NCBI GenBank assembly: GCA_946902985.2 | Contig: OX336389.2 | Coordinates: forward strand, 1,291,388,792-1,291,452,791 | Source of the DNA: Meconema thalassinum | Lineage: Eukaryota; Arthropoda; Insecta; Orthoptera; Tettigoniidae | DNA: 64,000 nucleotides | Direction: 5' to 3' | Shown here: piece after piece, positions 31,736-44,164 of the stretch | Position numbering within the stretch: the stretch's first letter is position 1 | Layout of the letters: every line of letters starts with the position of its first letter | The notes under the pieces: generated by a model | Told to the model about the DNA's origin: nothing | The model's input: only the letters and a program-made list of their open reading frames with translations | Database searches by the model: none | Program-made: the position numbers and the translations under genes

Positions 31736-32189
31736 GTTGTATTAAATTTAGTCTGCATTATTTAAAAGAGATTCAAGTTCGTTAAATTTCTTTACTGAGG
31801 TATCTTTTAAAATGATTTATTTGGAATAAAATGCTGTGACGCAAGAAACCTCGTCACTAATTGATTTAAAGAAGCATCTCAACCGCAATACGTTTATCTT
31901 CTATGTCACAGAGAATATTTCTTACGACACTATCTCAAGTAAATTAAATTTGCTCTGCGGAGGTTCCAGAAAGTCAAAGAAGGAATTCCGTCTTTTGTTA
32001 TGTAGCTTCAACCTTTATAGAATTACCCGCGATTCTTTCTTTCAAGACGAAGCACTGTGATGAGATCTGGGAGACCTCGCTTGCTTGTTTCAAGCAAAAT
32101 CTCATAATCTCATAATGGAAGCTGCATTTATTTACCTTTGTAAGAATACAAAGCTCGGTATCTAATCTTATATAGGCTATTAAAACAGT
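31736..32189. other. unassigned sequence
   Basis: A 74-codon ORF at 31836-32060 has no recognisable motif. Confidence 0.35.
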
Positions 32190-32528
32190 CAGGTAGAAAT
32201 TTCACCTTTTACTAATCCTGAAATATCTTGGTAAGTATTTGCGCTACGACAAAGTTTGTTGTTTTAGAATGTAATGCATCTGACGCATTATCGATTGAGT
32301 CCCAATTTACTTGATTCTGACATCCTTGTATTGAGATAATTGCAAATATTAATTTCTTCAAAGTCAAGCCAAAATAGAAGTTCCACTTTAAACCGGCAGT
32401 TGGTACATAGCGCCTCAGTGATGTGGAGAGCCATTATACAGTGATGTAATGGCTGACTACTTTCTGATTTCCAGCCAAGTACAGTACTTACAAATAAAAC
32501 TAAGAATCTATAATCATAATAGCAGTAC
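32190..32528 (+). repeat. dispersed repeat X, copy 1, left part
   Basis: Shares cctgaaatatcttggtaag, gacgcattatcgattgagtc, tacttgattctgac and aattgcaaatattaatttc with copies at 46395, 47287 and 57330. The LTR element at 32529 interrupts it; it continues at 44056 with ctattacagacagatttcgt, which matches 57689. Confidence 0.75.
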
Positions 32529-35500
32529 TGTGCCCGTTTAGACCGGAGTCCGCACGACCACATATGCATTTTACCAAGAATCAGTCAGCACGAGAGTCAA
32601 AATATCCCGGGGCGCCAGATGGGTTAAAGCTAATCGCAAAAACGACATCAAATGAAAAAAATGCTTTACTGATTTTTGGCTCAATGCAATAATAAGGATA
32701 GAAGGAGATTCAACTGGGCATAACACATCATGTAAAATTATCTCATTTTATTCTGAATTTAAAATTGACTGCAAAATAAAATGCTCAAAGCAGCATCATT
32801 CACGTGTGGCGACCCACATTACTATTTACACGATGTACAGAAATTTTCCAACACATTGGACAATTATCTTTGGAGACACAAGTCTGATTATCAGTCCTGT
32901 AGACTGTGTTCCAAAATTATATCCGTTATTTATGATTAAATCCAGTTCAAATTTAGTTGTCTTTACTGGAAATATTGTAGTTCACTGGTTGAATTTTTAC
33001 ATAATATTAACACTCGTAGAATAATTGTTCATAGAATTTTTAACTTTCACTTATTTTTCCAGTTTCAAAAAAATATATCGTCAAAAAATATTATTATCTC
33101 TGACTCAACACAAATTATGTACACATATTAATAACAACATCTGAAAAGTATTTGACCATTGAGCATAGCATCGAAGAAATTGTGCGAAGCACAACAAAAT
33201 TAATTGTTCTTCTGACATTAAACGTTTCGAGAAGTGACTCGATTATGAACTTCAAGTTCCTAACAAAATATATGATTTCTGAATCATCAACTTGATCAAT
33301 AAATTGTTGGACCATTCAACTATTCCATTCTCCACTTGGAATCATTATTAAGAAAAATATTTATATTTGTGGCCATTTTAGTAACTTTCACAACTTGCAA
33401 TTCTTCGACAGAATGCGGAAATAAGAATTGTAGCTTCATAATGAATTCATTTAGTTCATGGCACTAGGATTGAAAACATCCTTCAAATTATTCGTGGTTA
33501 TGGAATTATTTTTTAATTGGCAGTGGCCCATTCTATTATTTTTATAAGAACACAACATTCCAACAACAACGGCAAAGGTCTTCCTCTGAAGAAGAATAAA
33601 ATACTATCATGACAAATCCGGGTTCTAGCCAAATCAAAGTCTTAATGGAATCCGTAAACAAGGTTGAAATAAGAACTGATGGTTTTTAAGAAATAACCTT
33701 TGGGTCATTCATACGACGCAATGTGTAGTTCCAATACTCCTTCTTTAACACTGAGTCATCGAACCTGCTATTTGATTGATGCTCAAAAAAAACCTCCTCA
33801 TTCCTGCGACTTAAACATGCGCACCTGGGAATGGCATTTCAACTACTCCACACACATAAATTTTCTTCCCAAAATTTATACAATAAATCAAGCCTCTGCT
33901 TGTTATCAACACTGGAAGATTAATAAACTTACAAGTTTATTTTATTTTACCATTCAGTTCAACCCGTGAAGTTACCACACTTATGATAATCTTTATTTCA
34001 CTTTCGAATGTGAATTTACGTCATGATTTTATATAAATACAAAAATATCCTAATTGATACAATTATCATTTGCTTCCCGTTTCATGCCTCTCCGTGTTAT
34101 CTGAAAAATATACTTTACTCATTGCAAATATTAACTGTTCAACCAGAACTGTAATGTTGGCTGAATGCGGGCTTGCGCTAACCACTATCCTTCGGAAAAT
34201 CACCTCTTCCAAACTAGAAATGATTAAACTACTTCATAGGCTCTCTCTCAATAAATGTGATTATTAGAAAATATAAGATCCAAGAATTATTTAGAAAAGT
34301 TATGAAAATCATTATTATTATTATTAGTGGATTATTATTATTATTAGTTATATAATTTTAAATATATTTAATTATTATTTCATTATGTGAGAATCCACAT
34401 GTTCGATTCTTCGAATATGGATAAAATATCAATTTCTCAACAAAAATAATTATTAACTTTTCAGTTACATAGGCTGATTACCGTGATTATCCAAAAAATA
34501 TGAAACATTCAAATAAATGCTCGTTCTGCTCGGTCATCGATCCTAAACTGTTCTGAGTGCTGAAAATACTCAGAATAACTCTAATATGTCTTGCGTAAAT
34601 CATTGCAAGATTTGAATACGAAGAAAAACAAATGTGTTGGTCATCTGCAGGAAAATGAGTTTGTTCCAATTAGCTAGGCATAATATAAAGTCAAAAGTGG
34701 CTTACATTTCTCGTTGGTCTTGAAGCGTAGTGAACCTGGTCTGTACCTGATTTATCCAGATACATGCCCTATCGGACACGCACGTCTAATCCTTGTATCG
34801 GCCGCCATTATATACCCACAATCTGTCTAACACGACATAGTGGAAATATTTCTTGAAGTTTGAAGTAACTGCTGATCCATTTTAATATTGACTTCTGTTA
34901 AAGCCATAGCATTTCGCTTAAATGGGGTCAGATCTAAGTGATCTATTCTCAAATATGTCAGTTGTAACATAACTCACGGTAATCTTTTCAGTACAAGAAA
35001 ACACTGACAGTCTAAACCAATCAAAGGCTGTTTCCGAAGATCGTTCCCTGGGCATGGCTTATCACCATCTATCATGCGGGAAGCAACATATAGTTTCCCT
35101 TTGTCGGCTAATGAACAACACCGTGATAGACTGGCCTTCAATATACTGAAAGATCGGAGTGGTTATCCAGTTACAATTATGAAACTGACTAGTTGGACTA
35201 AAATATCCAAGTATTGAATTATTACTACTGGACTGTGACAAAGTACTTTCTAGACAAAGTCTAGCATATGTCCATATAGAAATAAAATATTTCACCAGTG
35301 TCCGTAGAAAAATAACAATCACCTTAGTGATTCTCTCTGCCGGAAACTTACTAAGTTCCACATGTATCGCAGCACTTTTGTGACTATCACAATTTAAAGA
35401 TATCTTCTGCGTAGATCCGGCAACCATGTGCCTTGGCTCAACGTGGCAGCACCTTGTCATGCAAGAGCTTGGTTCGAAGTGAGCTGATGTTGCTTGGGCC

Positions 35501-35872
35501 GGCCGGCTTTTATTCAAAACGGTCAGGTCCACGCTGAATCACGCTGAAATATGGAAATCCTCATATCTCTGGTATCCCTGGTCCGATTTACTTGATACTA
35601 AGTGCATTCTCTTTCATTTGGCCGTGCCAGTAATATGATCCAAGTCTCAAGTCTCTACTCCATGGCTAACTATTTAATCAATAAATAGTCTCGACCTCTG
35701 CTACTACTCGCTACGTCACTTGACATGCTCTTGGCTGCATAAAGTTTCCATTCCCTTCTGGAAGTAATGGAGCGCGATATTCAAATATCTCAACTTTCAA
35801 AAGCGGCTGTAGCCTTTCCCTTGATATCTAGGTGTCTGAATCTTGGAATACCCATTCCTAGAGTTGGGCACA
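32529..35872 (-). repeat. LTR of Gypsy element 1 (3' LTR), 3344 bp
   Basis: Begins TGTGCCCG and ends GGGCACA, a terminal inverted pair. It aligns with 40709-44051 at a constant offset of 8180, with one later one-base gap. I counted about 20 differences by eye. ORFs inside (up to 156 codons) are not recognisable. Confidence 0.95.
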
Positions 35873-35937
35873 TCCACCCCACACCTAGCAAAAAATAAAA
35901 ATTGAAATTTTTTTATTTTTCCTATCTACACATTAAA

Positions 35938-38900
35938 TCATCTGGTTCTTGAATAATAAATCTTCAAATTCGCTGCATTACAAGTTCCCACGATGTTACC
36001 AGTTCGTGTATTGGCGATCTCATAGCTTCCATTGTTGTTTACTTCCACAAAATCATCATCATTTGGATCCATGTCTCCCTGTAGAAAACGAAAAATGTTT
36101 CTAAAACGTCGGTCTCTCCTCTGGGATAAATGCAACAATCTTAACCTTCTCAAGGTATCCTCGTCCTCCTGCGTCGGGTTAACTTGAAGAACCTTAGATG
36201 TAGACTCCACTGCTCTACTCAATAAATCGGCTCCAACGTTCAACTTTCCAGGAGTGTGTTCAATAACTAGGTAGAATTGTTGAATAAAAAGTGACCATCT
36301 AGTTATCCTATCACTGGCAAAGTTTGTTCTCAAGATAAACTCCAATGCGTGGTGATCAGTCCTCACAATTACTGAATGTCCAATTAACATTTTCTTCCAC
36401 GACTCCAACGCGAAGATTACAGCAAGTGCTTCTAACTCTGTGGTGTAATAATTCCTTTCTGATGGACGAAGTTTCCTGCTTATGAACGCCAGGTAACGTC
36501 TCTTGTGATCTTCATCTTCTTGAAGAAGAATAGCTCCAATCCCTACGGTGGATGCATCGGATTCTATGATGAAATTCTTAGTGAAGTCAGGATACTCTAA
36601 TTTCACGCTGTTTACCAATAACCTCTTGGCATCTTGAAATGATTGTTCACAATCTTCATCCCATTTCCATTTGTTTCCTTTTTTTAATAATTCCTGCAAT
36701 GGAGCAACCGTCTTGGTGAAGCTCGGACAGTGCCCTGCAAAGAATTGGCATGTTCCGAGAAAACTGCGGACATTCTTCACTCTAGTAGGTCTAGGGAAAT
36801 TTGCAATCACCTGTATCTTTGTCTCGTTGGGACGGTATCCTTCACCATCCAAAATGTGGCCCAAAAATTTTATTTCCTTCCGAAAGAACTGACATTTTCG
36901 AAGGTTTACTTTAAAGTTCGCTTTTCTCAAATCTGCGAATAACATCTGAAGATGTAATAAATGTTCCTCCTTAGTCTCAGATGCAATTAGGATATCATCT
37001 ATGTAACGAATTGCTATCTCTTTTACTTCAGGACTCAAGTTTTGTTCCAGTGCTCTGATCAAAACAGATCCAGATGTTTTGACCCCAAATGGTAGACGGC
37101 GGAATACATATGTCTGCTGGTCAAACATAAATCCTGTAAACGTTTTGGAATCTTCACTAAGCCTAATGTGATGGTAGGACGAAGTGAGATCAATGTTAGA
37201 GAACCAGACCTTGCCTTGGAATTTCCTTAACAGTTCCCTAACGATTGGTGGTCTGTCATACTCTGGCAGCAATCTTGAATTCAAATTTCGCGCGTCTAAA
37301 CATAGTCTCAGACTTCCATCTGGCTTAGACACTACTGCTAATGGATTGACATAAGAGGTAGTGTACTTTTCAATCACATTGTTACTTTCCATCTCTTTGA
37401 TAAGCACTTTTACCCTTTCGCGATGCTTTTCCGCTACCGGATACAATTTAGCATGGAAAGGTGCATCATCATTTACACGAATACGATATTCAAAATCTTT
37501 AATTTCACCAGGTTTAATATCAAAAATATCGTGATACTCTTCCAAAATTTTTCCTAGCTCTGGGGACTCCTTCTCAGTGTAGACTTCTCTTCCTTCAGCT
37601 TCATGAAAAATCAGAGACCATTGAGCATCTCCCTCGATGTCTTCCTCTTCTTTTCCCTCGAAGTTTATCTCTTCGGTATTCTTGAATCTGATCGTCTCTG
37701 TCTTCATGTCTATCACTGCTAGATATTTCTGAACGAAATCCGCTCCCAATATCATGTCAAAAGCCATGTCCTTCATTACTACAAATACATGTCGGAAATC
37801 ATGTCCTCCAATAGTAACACATAAGTATAATTGTGTTTTACACAGCGATATTTTGTTGGGTATTATTCCTTGGATTTTAATTCCTGATACTGGAATCTCC
37901 TCTAAATTCTCTTTGAGTTTCCACAGAATATAAAGCTTCTCGCTCACAAGACAAAGCATAGCCCCAGTATCAATTAAAGTATCGACAGGCATACCGAATA
38001 CTTCGCATGATATGATTGGCATTTTAATTCTTGTACCCATTTCTTTCCGTTCGTCATTATGTTGAATTAAATCATCATCCTCTGCTTGCCATTTAATAAT
38101 TCTGGAAGTGAAAGTGTTTAAAATTCTATCTTCTACTGTGAATTCGAAGTTTTTTTTTTCTTTTCCATTCCCCCGGGATTGTTGTGTTCCCGATGGACCT
38201 GGTTCATTGAGCTTCTGTTCCAAGAACTGCAAGTTTTCTTGGTGTCTTTCTTCCAAGTTCTTCCTCGTCTCCTTATTGAACTCTTCATTGGACTGACGAG
38301 TATTCACATTCCCTCTGTTATTGTAGTTATTGTTTCTACCATAGTACCTTCTTTCCTGGTACCTTCCTTGATTATCCCTTGGCCTTCTCCATCGAGTATT
38401 ATATCGATATCCACCATCCGGTCTCGCATAAGGCTTGTAACTGTATCGGTTATTGTACTGATTCCATCCTCTTTTATCGGGCTCTTCCCTCGGCGTTTTC
38501 TCTTCTCGCCCCTCTCGAATCTCTCGAGGTGTTTGGGAATAACTGTCGGCCATAACAGCGTACACAGCGTTGTTATTCTTTCCTCCCTTCTGATGGAAGA
38601 ATTGAGCGTTCGTATGATCAAGTTTCTGCAATACCTCGTCAAATTGCTCCATATTATAAATGTCAGCAGCGATCAAAGTTCTTTGGACGTCTGCTGGAAA
38701 CTGACGTATTAATGCGGTAATTAATTCATTGTCTGGCATCGGCGGATCTAAATGTTGTAGTTTAGAAAGCTGTCCAGAAAAGTACGTAGAGTATCGAGTA
38801 GGTTGTGACGTCGAGAATCTCTTTGAATATAATTCTGCTCTGACTTGCTGTTGGGTTTCCGGGGACCAAAACTTTTTTAATAACCCACGGGAAAACTCCT

Positions 38901-38958
38901 CAAAATTGGTGAGAGTGGACCTAAAAGCTCTAAACCAAAGAAGTGCAGGACCTTCCAA
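35938..38958 (-). pseudogene. Gypsy element 1 Pol: Gag end, protease, RT, RNase H, integrase tail
   Basis: A 1006-codon open frame lacking its own start, because it begins inside Gag capsid (LEGPALLWFRAFRSTL region). Order: capsid end to about residue 125; an Arg/Tyr/Asn-rich basic stretch in place of a zinc knuckle; aspartic protease DTGA near 328 and ILGADF; RT with YIDD near 652; RNase H with ESDAS near 798, TTELEAL and RTDHHAL. It then jumps from a linker (RRFRNIFRFLQGD) straight to NNGSYEIANTRTGNIVG near 976, which resembles the last part of an integrase. The HHCC and DDE core is absent, yet the frame is uninterrupted. Joined to gag only through a one-base shift near 38965. Confidence 0.9.
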
Positions 38959-40199
38959 AATTTCCCTATCACTCGGATCTGTCTTTCCTTAGGGATTTTG
39001 GAATCTTTTAGGTAATCACCTGCTTCTCTCAAGAATTCTACGGGTGTCACAGAATCTCGCCCTGAAAATTTAGAAGGCTTATCCTCTACATTCTTGAATA
39101 CAGTTATGGGGTTGGATTGAAATACTGTCCTGACCTCATCCTGTCTTTGACTATCAGTTTCTCTAGCTGCTCCTAGGTTTATCTGTATCTGTTCTTCTCC
39201 CCTTACACTTGGCATTTTCAACAGATGGCCAGACTGCTTCTCGTCCTTGATTTGGGTTTTCATAGCCTCAATTTCCTTATGGTTTTCTTCTGCCATTTTT
39301 TTAATTGCTTCGGTTTCCTTATAGTTCTCCTTGACATCAGTGGATATCTGGTTCATAACAGCCTCGTGACTTTTCAACGACCCTGTCATATCTGATATGT
39401 CCTTCTGAGTTGCTTGGATATCTTTGGAAATTACTTGAATATGGGATGACAAAGATTCCCTAATTTCCTTGACTCCCTCCTGGTTCTCCAGCTTGAGTGT
39501 GTCTTTAATTTCATCGATAACTGTGGTTTTAATTTCAGTTTGTAATTCATTAATCACACCTTCTCTTATTTCTCCCATTACGAGTTCTTTGAATTGTTCT
39601 GTCAAACGTTGAACAACTAGAATTGCCATCTCATTGCTCTCTTTCTTCACTCTGACTTCTAGGTTGATCATGTCTTCACCAACTTTCCTAAGACCATGTT
39701 CTATCCTATCAGCTAAGCTTTGGGATCTTAGATCGGCATCGCGAAATTTATCGTCCATTAAACTTGCGTTAGTGGCTAATAAAGTTTCGAGCTCATGTGT
39801 TTTTTCGCATAATTTAGTCATTTTACTCTCAAGTGACATTTTCAAAATTTCGGAATTCTCTTTAAATTTATTTTCCATAGAATTAAATTTACTATTTAAA
39901 TTTTCTTTCAAGTTATCTTTTAAAGAATCAGAACTTTCTTTAAGTTTATCATTTAAACTTTCTTTAAGTTTATTTTCTAAAGAATCAGAATTGTCTTTAA
40001 GTTTATTTTCTAAAGAATCAGAATTTTCTTCAAGTTTCTCATTTAAACTTTCTTTAAGTTTATTTTCTAAAGAATCAGAATTTTCTTTAAGTTTATTTTC
40101 TAAAGCCTCTGTATTTTCTTTCATAATGGCTGCTACACGCCGTCCAGCTTCTTTGGAACTCTCTTCCAAACTCCTCATCATCCTCATCATCTCTTCCAT
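38877..40199 (-). pseudogene. Gypsy element 1 Gag, coiled-coil, frameshifted in capsid
   Basis: ATG at 40199. Residues about 25-120 are tandem 11-residue repeats of the type ENKLKENSDSL / ESLNEKLKE, strongly coiled-coil. More helical sequence follows to about residue 330, then FKNVEDKPSKFSGRDSVTPV and EFLREAGDYL, the start of a Gypsy capsid. The frame is lost after RQIRVIG; the continuation of the capsid is in the frame of the next gene. This looks like a one-base loss, not programmed shifting, because it falls within one domain. Gag would form the particle shell. Confidence 0.85.
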
Positions 40200-40208
40200 A
40201 ATTTTCAA

Positions 40209-40708
40209 TTATTATTCAAAACTTAGGGGTATACATGTCGGCAGACGCAAGCTTATAATTAGAACAAGAAATATGAATAGCTAATTGGAACACTCTAATA
40301 AAATGAGATTTGTCCTAATGTCTACGTGATGGAAAAACAAAATTCTCTACTTTTACGAATTACATTTACCACAACATCACAAGAAAAATATGCAAGTTCT
40401 CAAATATCCTCCACCTGGATTCTAATAATGCGTATGTCCAGTCATCGAACGTTTACTACTGAATTTACTTGACGCCCTAATGGTTAAGCCATTATCAAAA
40501 ATAATCAAACCCATTCTAATCATTAACCAAGTTAAATTTTTAATTTTCCCCACTCATTGGGTTTCCTACTAATTTATTCATCCAAACCAGACATCTCTCA
40601 ACTCCCAAAATATCTATATAAAAATATCACAATTTAAATCGGCATGCGATTGACCGTGTCTAACTCGAGCCCCACGTTCGAAGCCATTTCTCTCTCTATC
40701 TTATTTTA
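40209..40708 (-). other. Gypsy element 1 leader
   Basis: About 500 bases between the 5' LTR and gag on the minus strand. AT-rich, no ORF; a tRNA-primer match adjacent to the LTR is not obvious. Confidence 0.7.
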
Positions 40709-43700
40709 TGTGCCCGTTTAGACCGGAGTCCGCACGACCACATATGCATTTTACCAAGAATCAGTCAGCACGAGAGTCAAAATATCCCGGGGCGCCAGAT
40801 GGGTTAAAGCTAATCGCAAAAACGACATCAAATGAAAAAAATGCTTTACTGATTTTTGGCTCAATGCAACAATAAGGATAGAAGGAGATTCAACTGGGCA
40901 TAACACATCATGTAAAATTATCTCATTTTATTCTGAATTTAAAATTGACTGCAAAATAAAATGCTCAAAGCAGCATCATTCACGTGTGGCGACCCACATT
41001 ACTATTTACACAATGTACAGAAATTTTCCAACACATTGGACAATTATCTTTGGAGACACAAGTCTGATTATCAGTCCTGTAGACTGTGTTCCAAAATTAT
41101 ATCCGTTATTTATGATTAAATCCAGTTCAAATTTAATTGTCTTTACTGGAAATATTGTAGTTCACTGGTTGAATTTTTACATAATATTAACACTCGTAGA
41201 ATAATTGTTCATAGAATTTTTAACTTTCACTTATTTTTCCAGTTTCAAAAAAATATATCGTCAAAAAATATTATTATCTCTGACTCAACACAAATTATGT
41301 ACACATATTAATAACAACATCTGAAAAGTATTTGACCATTGAGCATAGCATCGAAGAAATTGTGCGAAGCACAACAAAATTAATTGTTCTTCTGACATTA
41401 AACGTTTCGAGAAGTGACTCGATTATGAACTTCAGGTTCCTAACAAAATATATGATTTCTGAATCATCAACTTGATCAATAAATTGTTGGACCATTCAAC
41501 TATTCCATTCTCCACTTGGAATCATTATTAAGAAAAATATTTATATTTGTGGCCATTTTAGTAACTTTCACAACTTGCAATTCTTCGACAGAATGCGGAA
41601 ATAAGAATTGTAGCTTCATAATGAATTCATTTAGTTCATGGCACTAGGATTGAAAACATCCTTCAAATTATTCGTGGTTATGGAATTATTTTTTAATTGG
41701 CAGTGGCCCATTCTATTATTTTTATAAGAACACAACATTCCAACAACAACGGCAAAGGTCTTCCTCTGAAGAAGAATAAAATACTATCATGACAAATCCG
41801 GGTTCTAGCCAAATCAAAGTCTTAATGGAATCCGTAAACAAGGTTGAAATAAGAACTGATGGTTTTTAAGAAATAACCTTTGGGTCATTCATACGACGCA
41901 ATGTGTAGTTCCAATACTCCTTCTTTAACACTGAGTCATCGAACCTGCTATTTGATTGATGCTCAAAAAAAACCTCCTCATTCCTGCGACTTAAACATGC
42001 GCACCTGGGAATGGCATTTCAACTACTCCACACACATAAATTTTCTTCCCAAAATTTATACAATAAATCAAGCCTCTGCTTGTTATCAACACTGGAAGAT
42101 TAATAAACTTACAAGTTTATTTTATTTTACCATTCAGTTCAACCCGTGAAGTTACCACACTTATGATAATCTTTATTTCACTTTCGAATGTGAATTTACG
42201 TCATGATTTTATATAAATACAAAAATATCCTAATTGATACAATTATCATTTGCTTCCCGTTTCATGCCTCTCCGTGTTATCTGAAAAATATACTTTACTC
42301 ATTGCAAATATTAACTGTTCAACCAGAACTGTAATGTTGGCTGAATGCGGGCTTGCGCTAACCACTATCCTTCGGAAAATCACCTCTTCCAAACTAGAAA
42401 TGATTAAACTACTTCATAGGCTCTCTCTCAATAAATGTGATTATTAGAAAATATAAGATCCAAGAATTATTTAGAAAAGTTATGAAAATCATTATTATTA
42501 TTATTAGTGGATTATTATTATTATTAGTTATATAATTTTAAATATATTTAATTATTATTTCATTATGTGAGAATCCACATGTTCGATTCTTCGAATATGG
42601 ATAAAATATCAATTTCTCAACAAAAATAATTATTAACTTTTCAGTTACATAGGCTGATTACCGTGATTATCCAAAAAATATGAAACATTCAAATAAATGC
42701 TCGTTCTGCTCGGTCATCGATCCTAAACTGTTCTGAGTGCTGAAAATACTCAGAATAACTCTAATATGTCTTGCGTAAATCATTGCAAGATTTAAATACG
42801 AAGAAAAACAAATGTGTTGGTCATCTGCAGAAAAATGAGTTTGTTCCAATTAGCTAGGCATAATATAAAGTCAAAAGTGGCTTACATTTCTCGTTGGTCT
42901 TGAAGCGTAGTGAACCTGGTCTGTACCAGATTTATCCAGATACATGCCCTATCGGACACGCACGTCTAATCCTTGTATCGTCCGCCATTATATACCCACA
43001 ATCTGTCTAACACGACATAGTGGAAATATTTCTTGAAGTTTGAAGTAACTGCTGATCCATTTTAATATTGACTTCTGTTAAAGCCATAGCATTTCGCTTA
43101 AATGGGGTCAGATCTAAGTGATCTATTCTCAAATATGTCAGTTGTAACATAACTCACGGTAATCTTTTCAGTACAAGAAAACACTGACAGTCTAAACCAA
43201 TCAACGGCTGTTCTGAAGATCGTTCCCTGGGCATGGCTTATCACCATCTATCATGCGCGAAGCAACATATAGTTTCCCTTTGTCGCCTAATGAACAACAC
43301 CGTGATAGACTGGCCCTCAATATACTGAAAGATCGGAGTGGTTATCAAGTTACAATTATGAAACTGACTAGTTGGACTAAAATATCCAAGTATTGAATTA
43401 TTATTACTGGACTGTGACAAAGTACTTTCTAGACAATGTCTAGCATATGTCCATATAGAAATAAAATATTTCACCAGTGTCCGTAGAAAAATAACAATCA
43501 CCTTAGTGATTCTCTCTGCCGGAAACTTACTAAGTTCCACATGTATCGCAGCACTTTTGTGACTATCACAATTTAAAGATATCTTCTGCGTAGATCCGGC
43601 AACCATGTGCCTTGGCTCAACGTGGCAGCACCTTGTCATGCAAGAGCTTGGTTCGAAGTGAGCTGATGTTGCTTGGGCCGGCCGGCTTTTATTCAAAACG

Positions 43701-44051
43701 GTCAGGTCCACGCTGAATCACGCTGAAATATGGAAATCCTCATATCTCTGGTATCCCTGGTCCGATTTACTTGATACTAAGTGCATTCTCTTTCATTTGG
43801 CCGTGCCAGTAATCTGATCCAAGTCTCAAGTCTCTACTCCATGGCTAACAATTTAATCAATAAATAGTCTCGACCTCTGCTACTACTCGCTACGTCACTT
43901 GACATGCTCTTGGCTGCATAAAGTTTCCATTCCCTTCTGAAAGTAATGGAGCGCGATATTCAAATATCTCAACTTTCAAAAGCGGCTGTAGCCTTTCCCT
44001 TGATATCTAGGTGTCTGAATCTTGGAATACCCATTCCTAGAGTTGGGCACA
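40709..44051 (-). repeat. LTR of Gypsy element 1 (5' LTR), 3343 bp
   Basis: Same sequence as 32529-35872 with about 20 differences, starting TGTGCCCG and ending GGGCACA. It carries the same internal features, including the att-rich block near 42500. Confidence 0.95.
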
Positions 44052-44055
44052 GTAC

Positions 44056-44164
44056 AGCTATTACAGACAGATTTCGTACGAAATTATCAAAGGCAAATAG
44101 GCGACATTAGTTACCGTTGCAGAAGATCGTGCATGCAATGAAGACCCATTACATAGCAATACTA
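44056..44164 (+). repeat. dispersed repeat X, copy 1, right part
   Basis: agctattacagacagatttc, attatcaaaggcaaatagg and gacattagttaccgt match 57684-57760. A MITE then interrupts, and gagtgatggtgg at 45003 matches gggtgatggtgg at 58139. Confidence 0.75.

Larger units (their letters stand above)
32529..44051 (-). mobile_element. Ty3/Gypsy-type LTR retrotransposon 1, integrase-deleted
   Basis: Two near-identical LTRs flank a minus-strand gag-pol region; the 4-base duplication gtac lies at 32525-32528 and 44052-44055. Total 11,523 bases. Order on the minus strand: LTR, 500-base leader, gag, protease, RT, RNase H, remnant of the integrase end, LTR. There is no env. The integrase core is missing, so the copy cannot integrate on its own. 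A short G-rich purine stretch beside the inner LTR edge (complement of 35873-35890) is the likely polypurine tract. I could not identify a convincing primer-binding site next to 40708. Confidence 0.93.

Noticed and set aside
35062..35532. 156-codon ORF inside the Gypsy 1 LTR, also open in the other LTR (43241-43711)
   Set aside because: Of the six base differences I saw between the copies, five change the amino acid. That is what neutral drift gives, and no motif is recognisable.
38108..38712. Plus-strand ORFs opposite Gypsy 1 Pol
   Set aside because: Shadows of the minus-strand polyprotein, low-complexity and without motifs.
38950..38970. Programmed frameshift between Gag and Pol of Gypsy element 1
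   Set aside because: The shift falls within the capsid domain, not at its end, and no classic slippery heptamer with a clear stimulatory structure was seen. A one-base loss explains it better.
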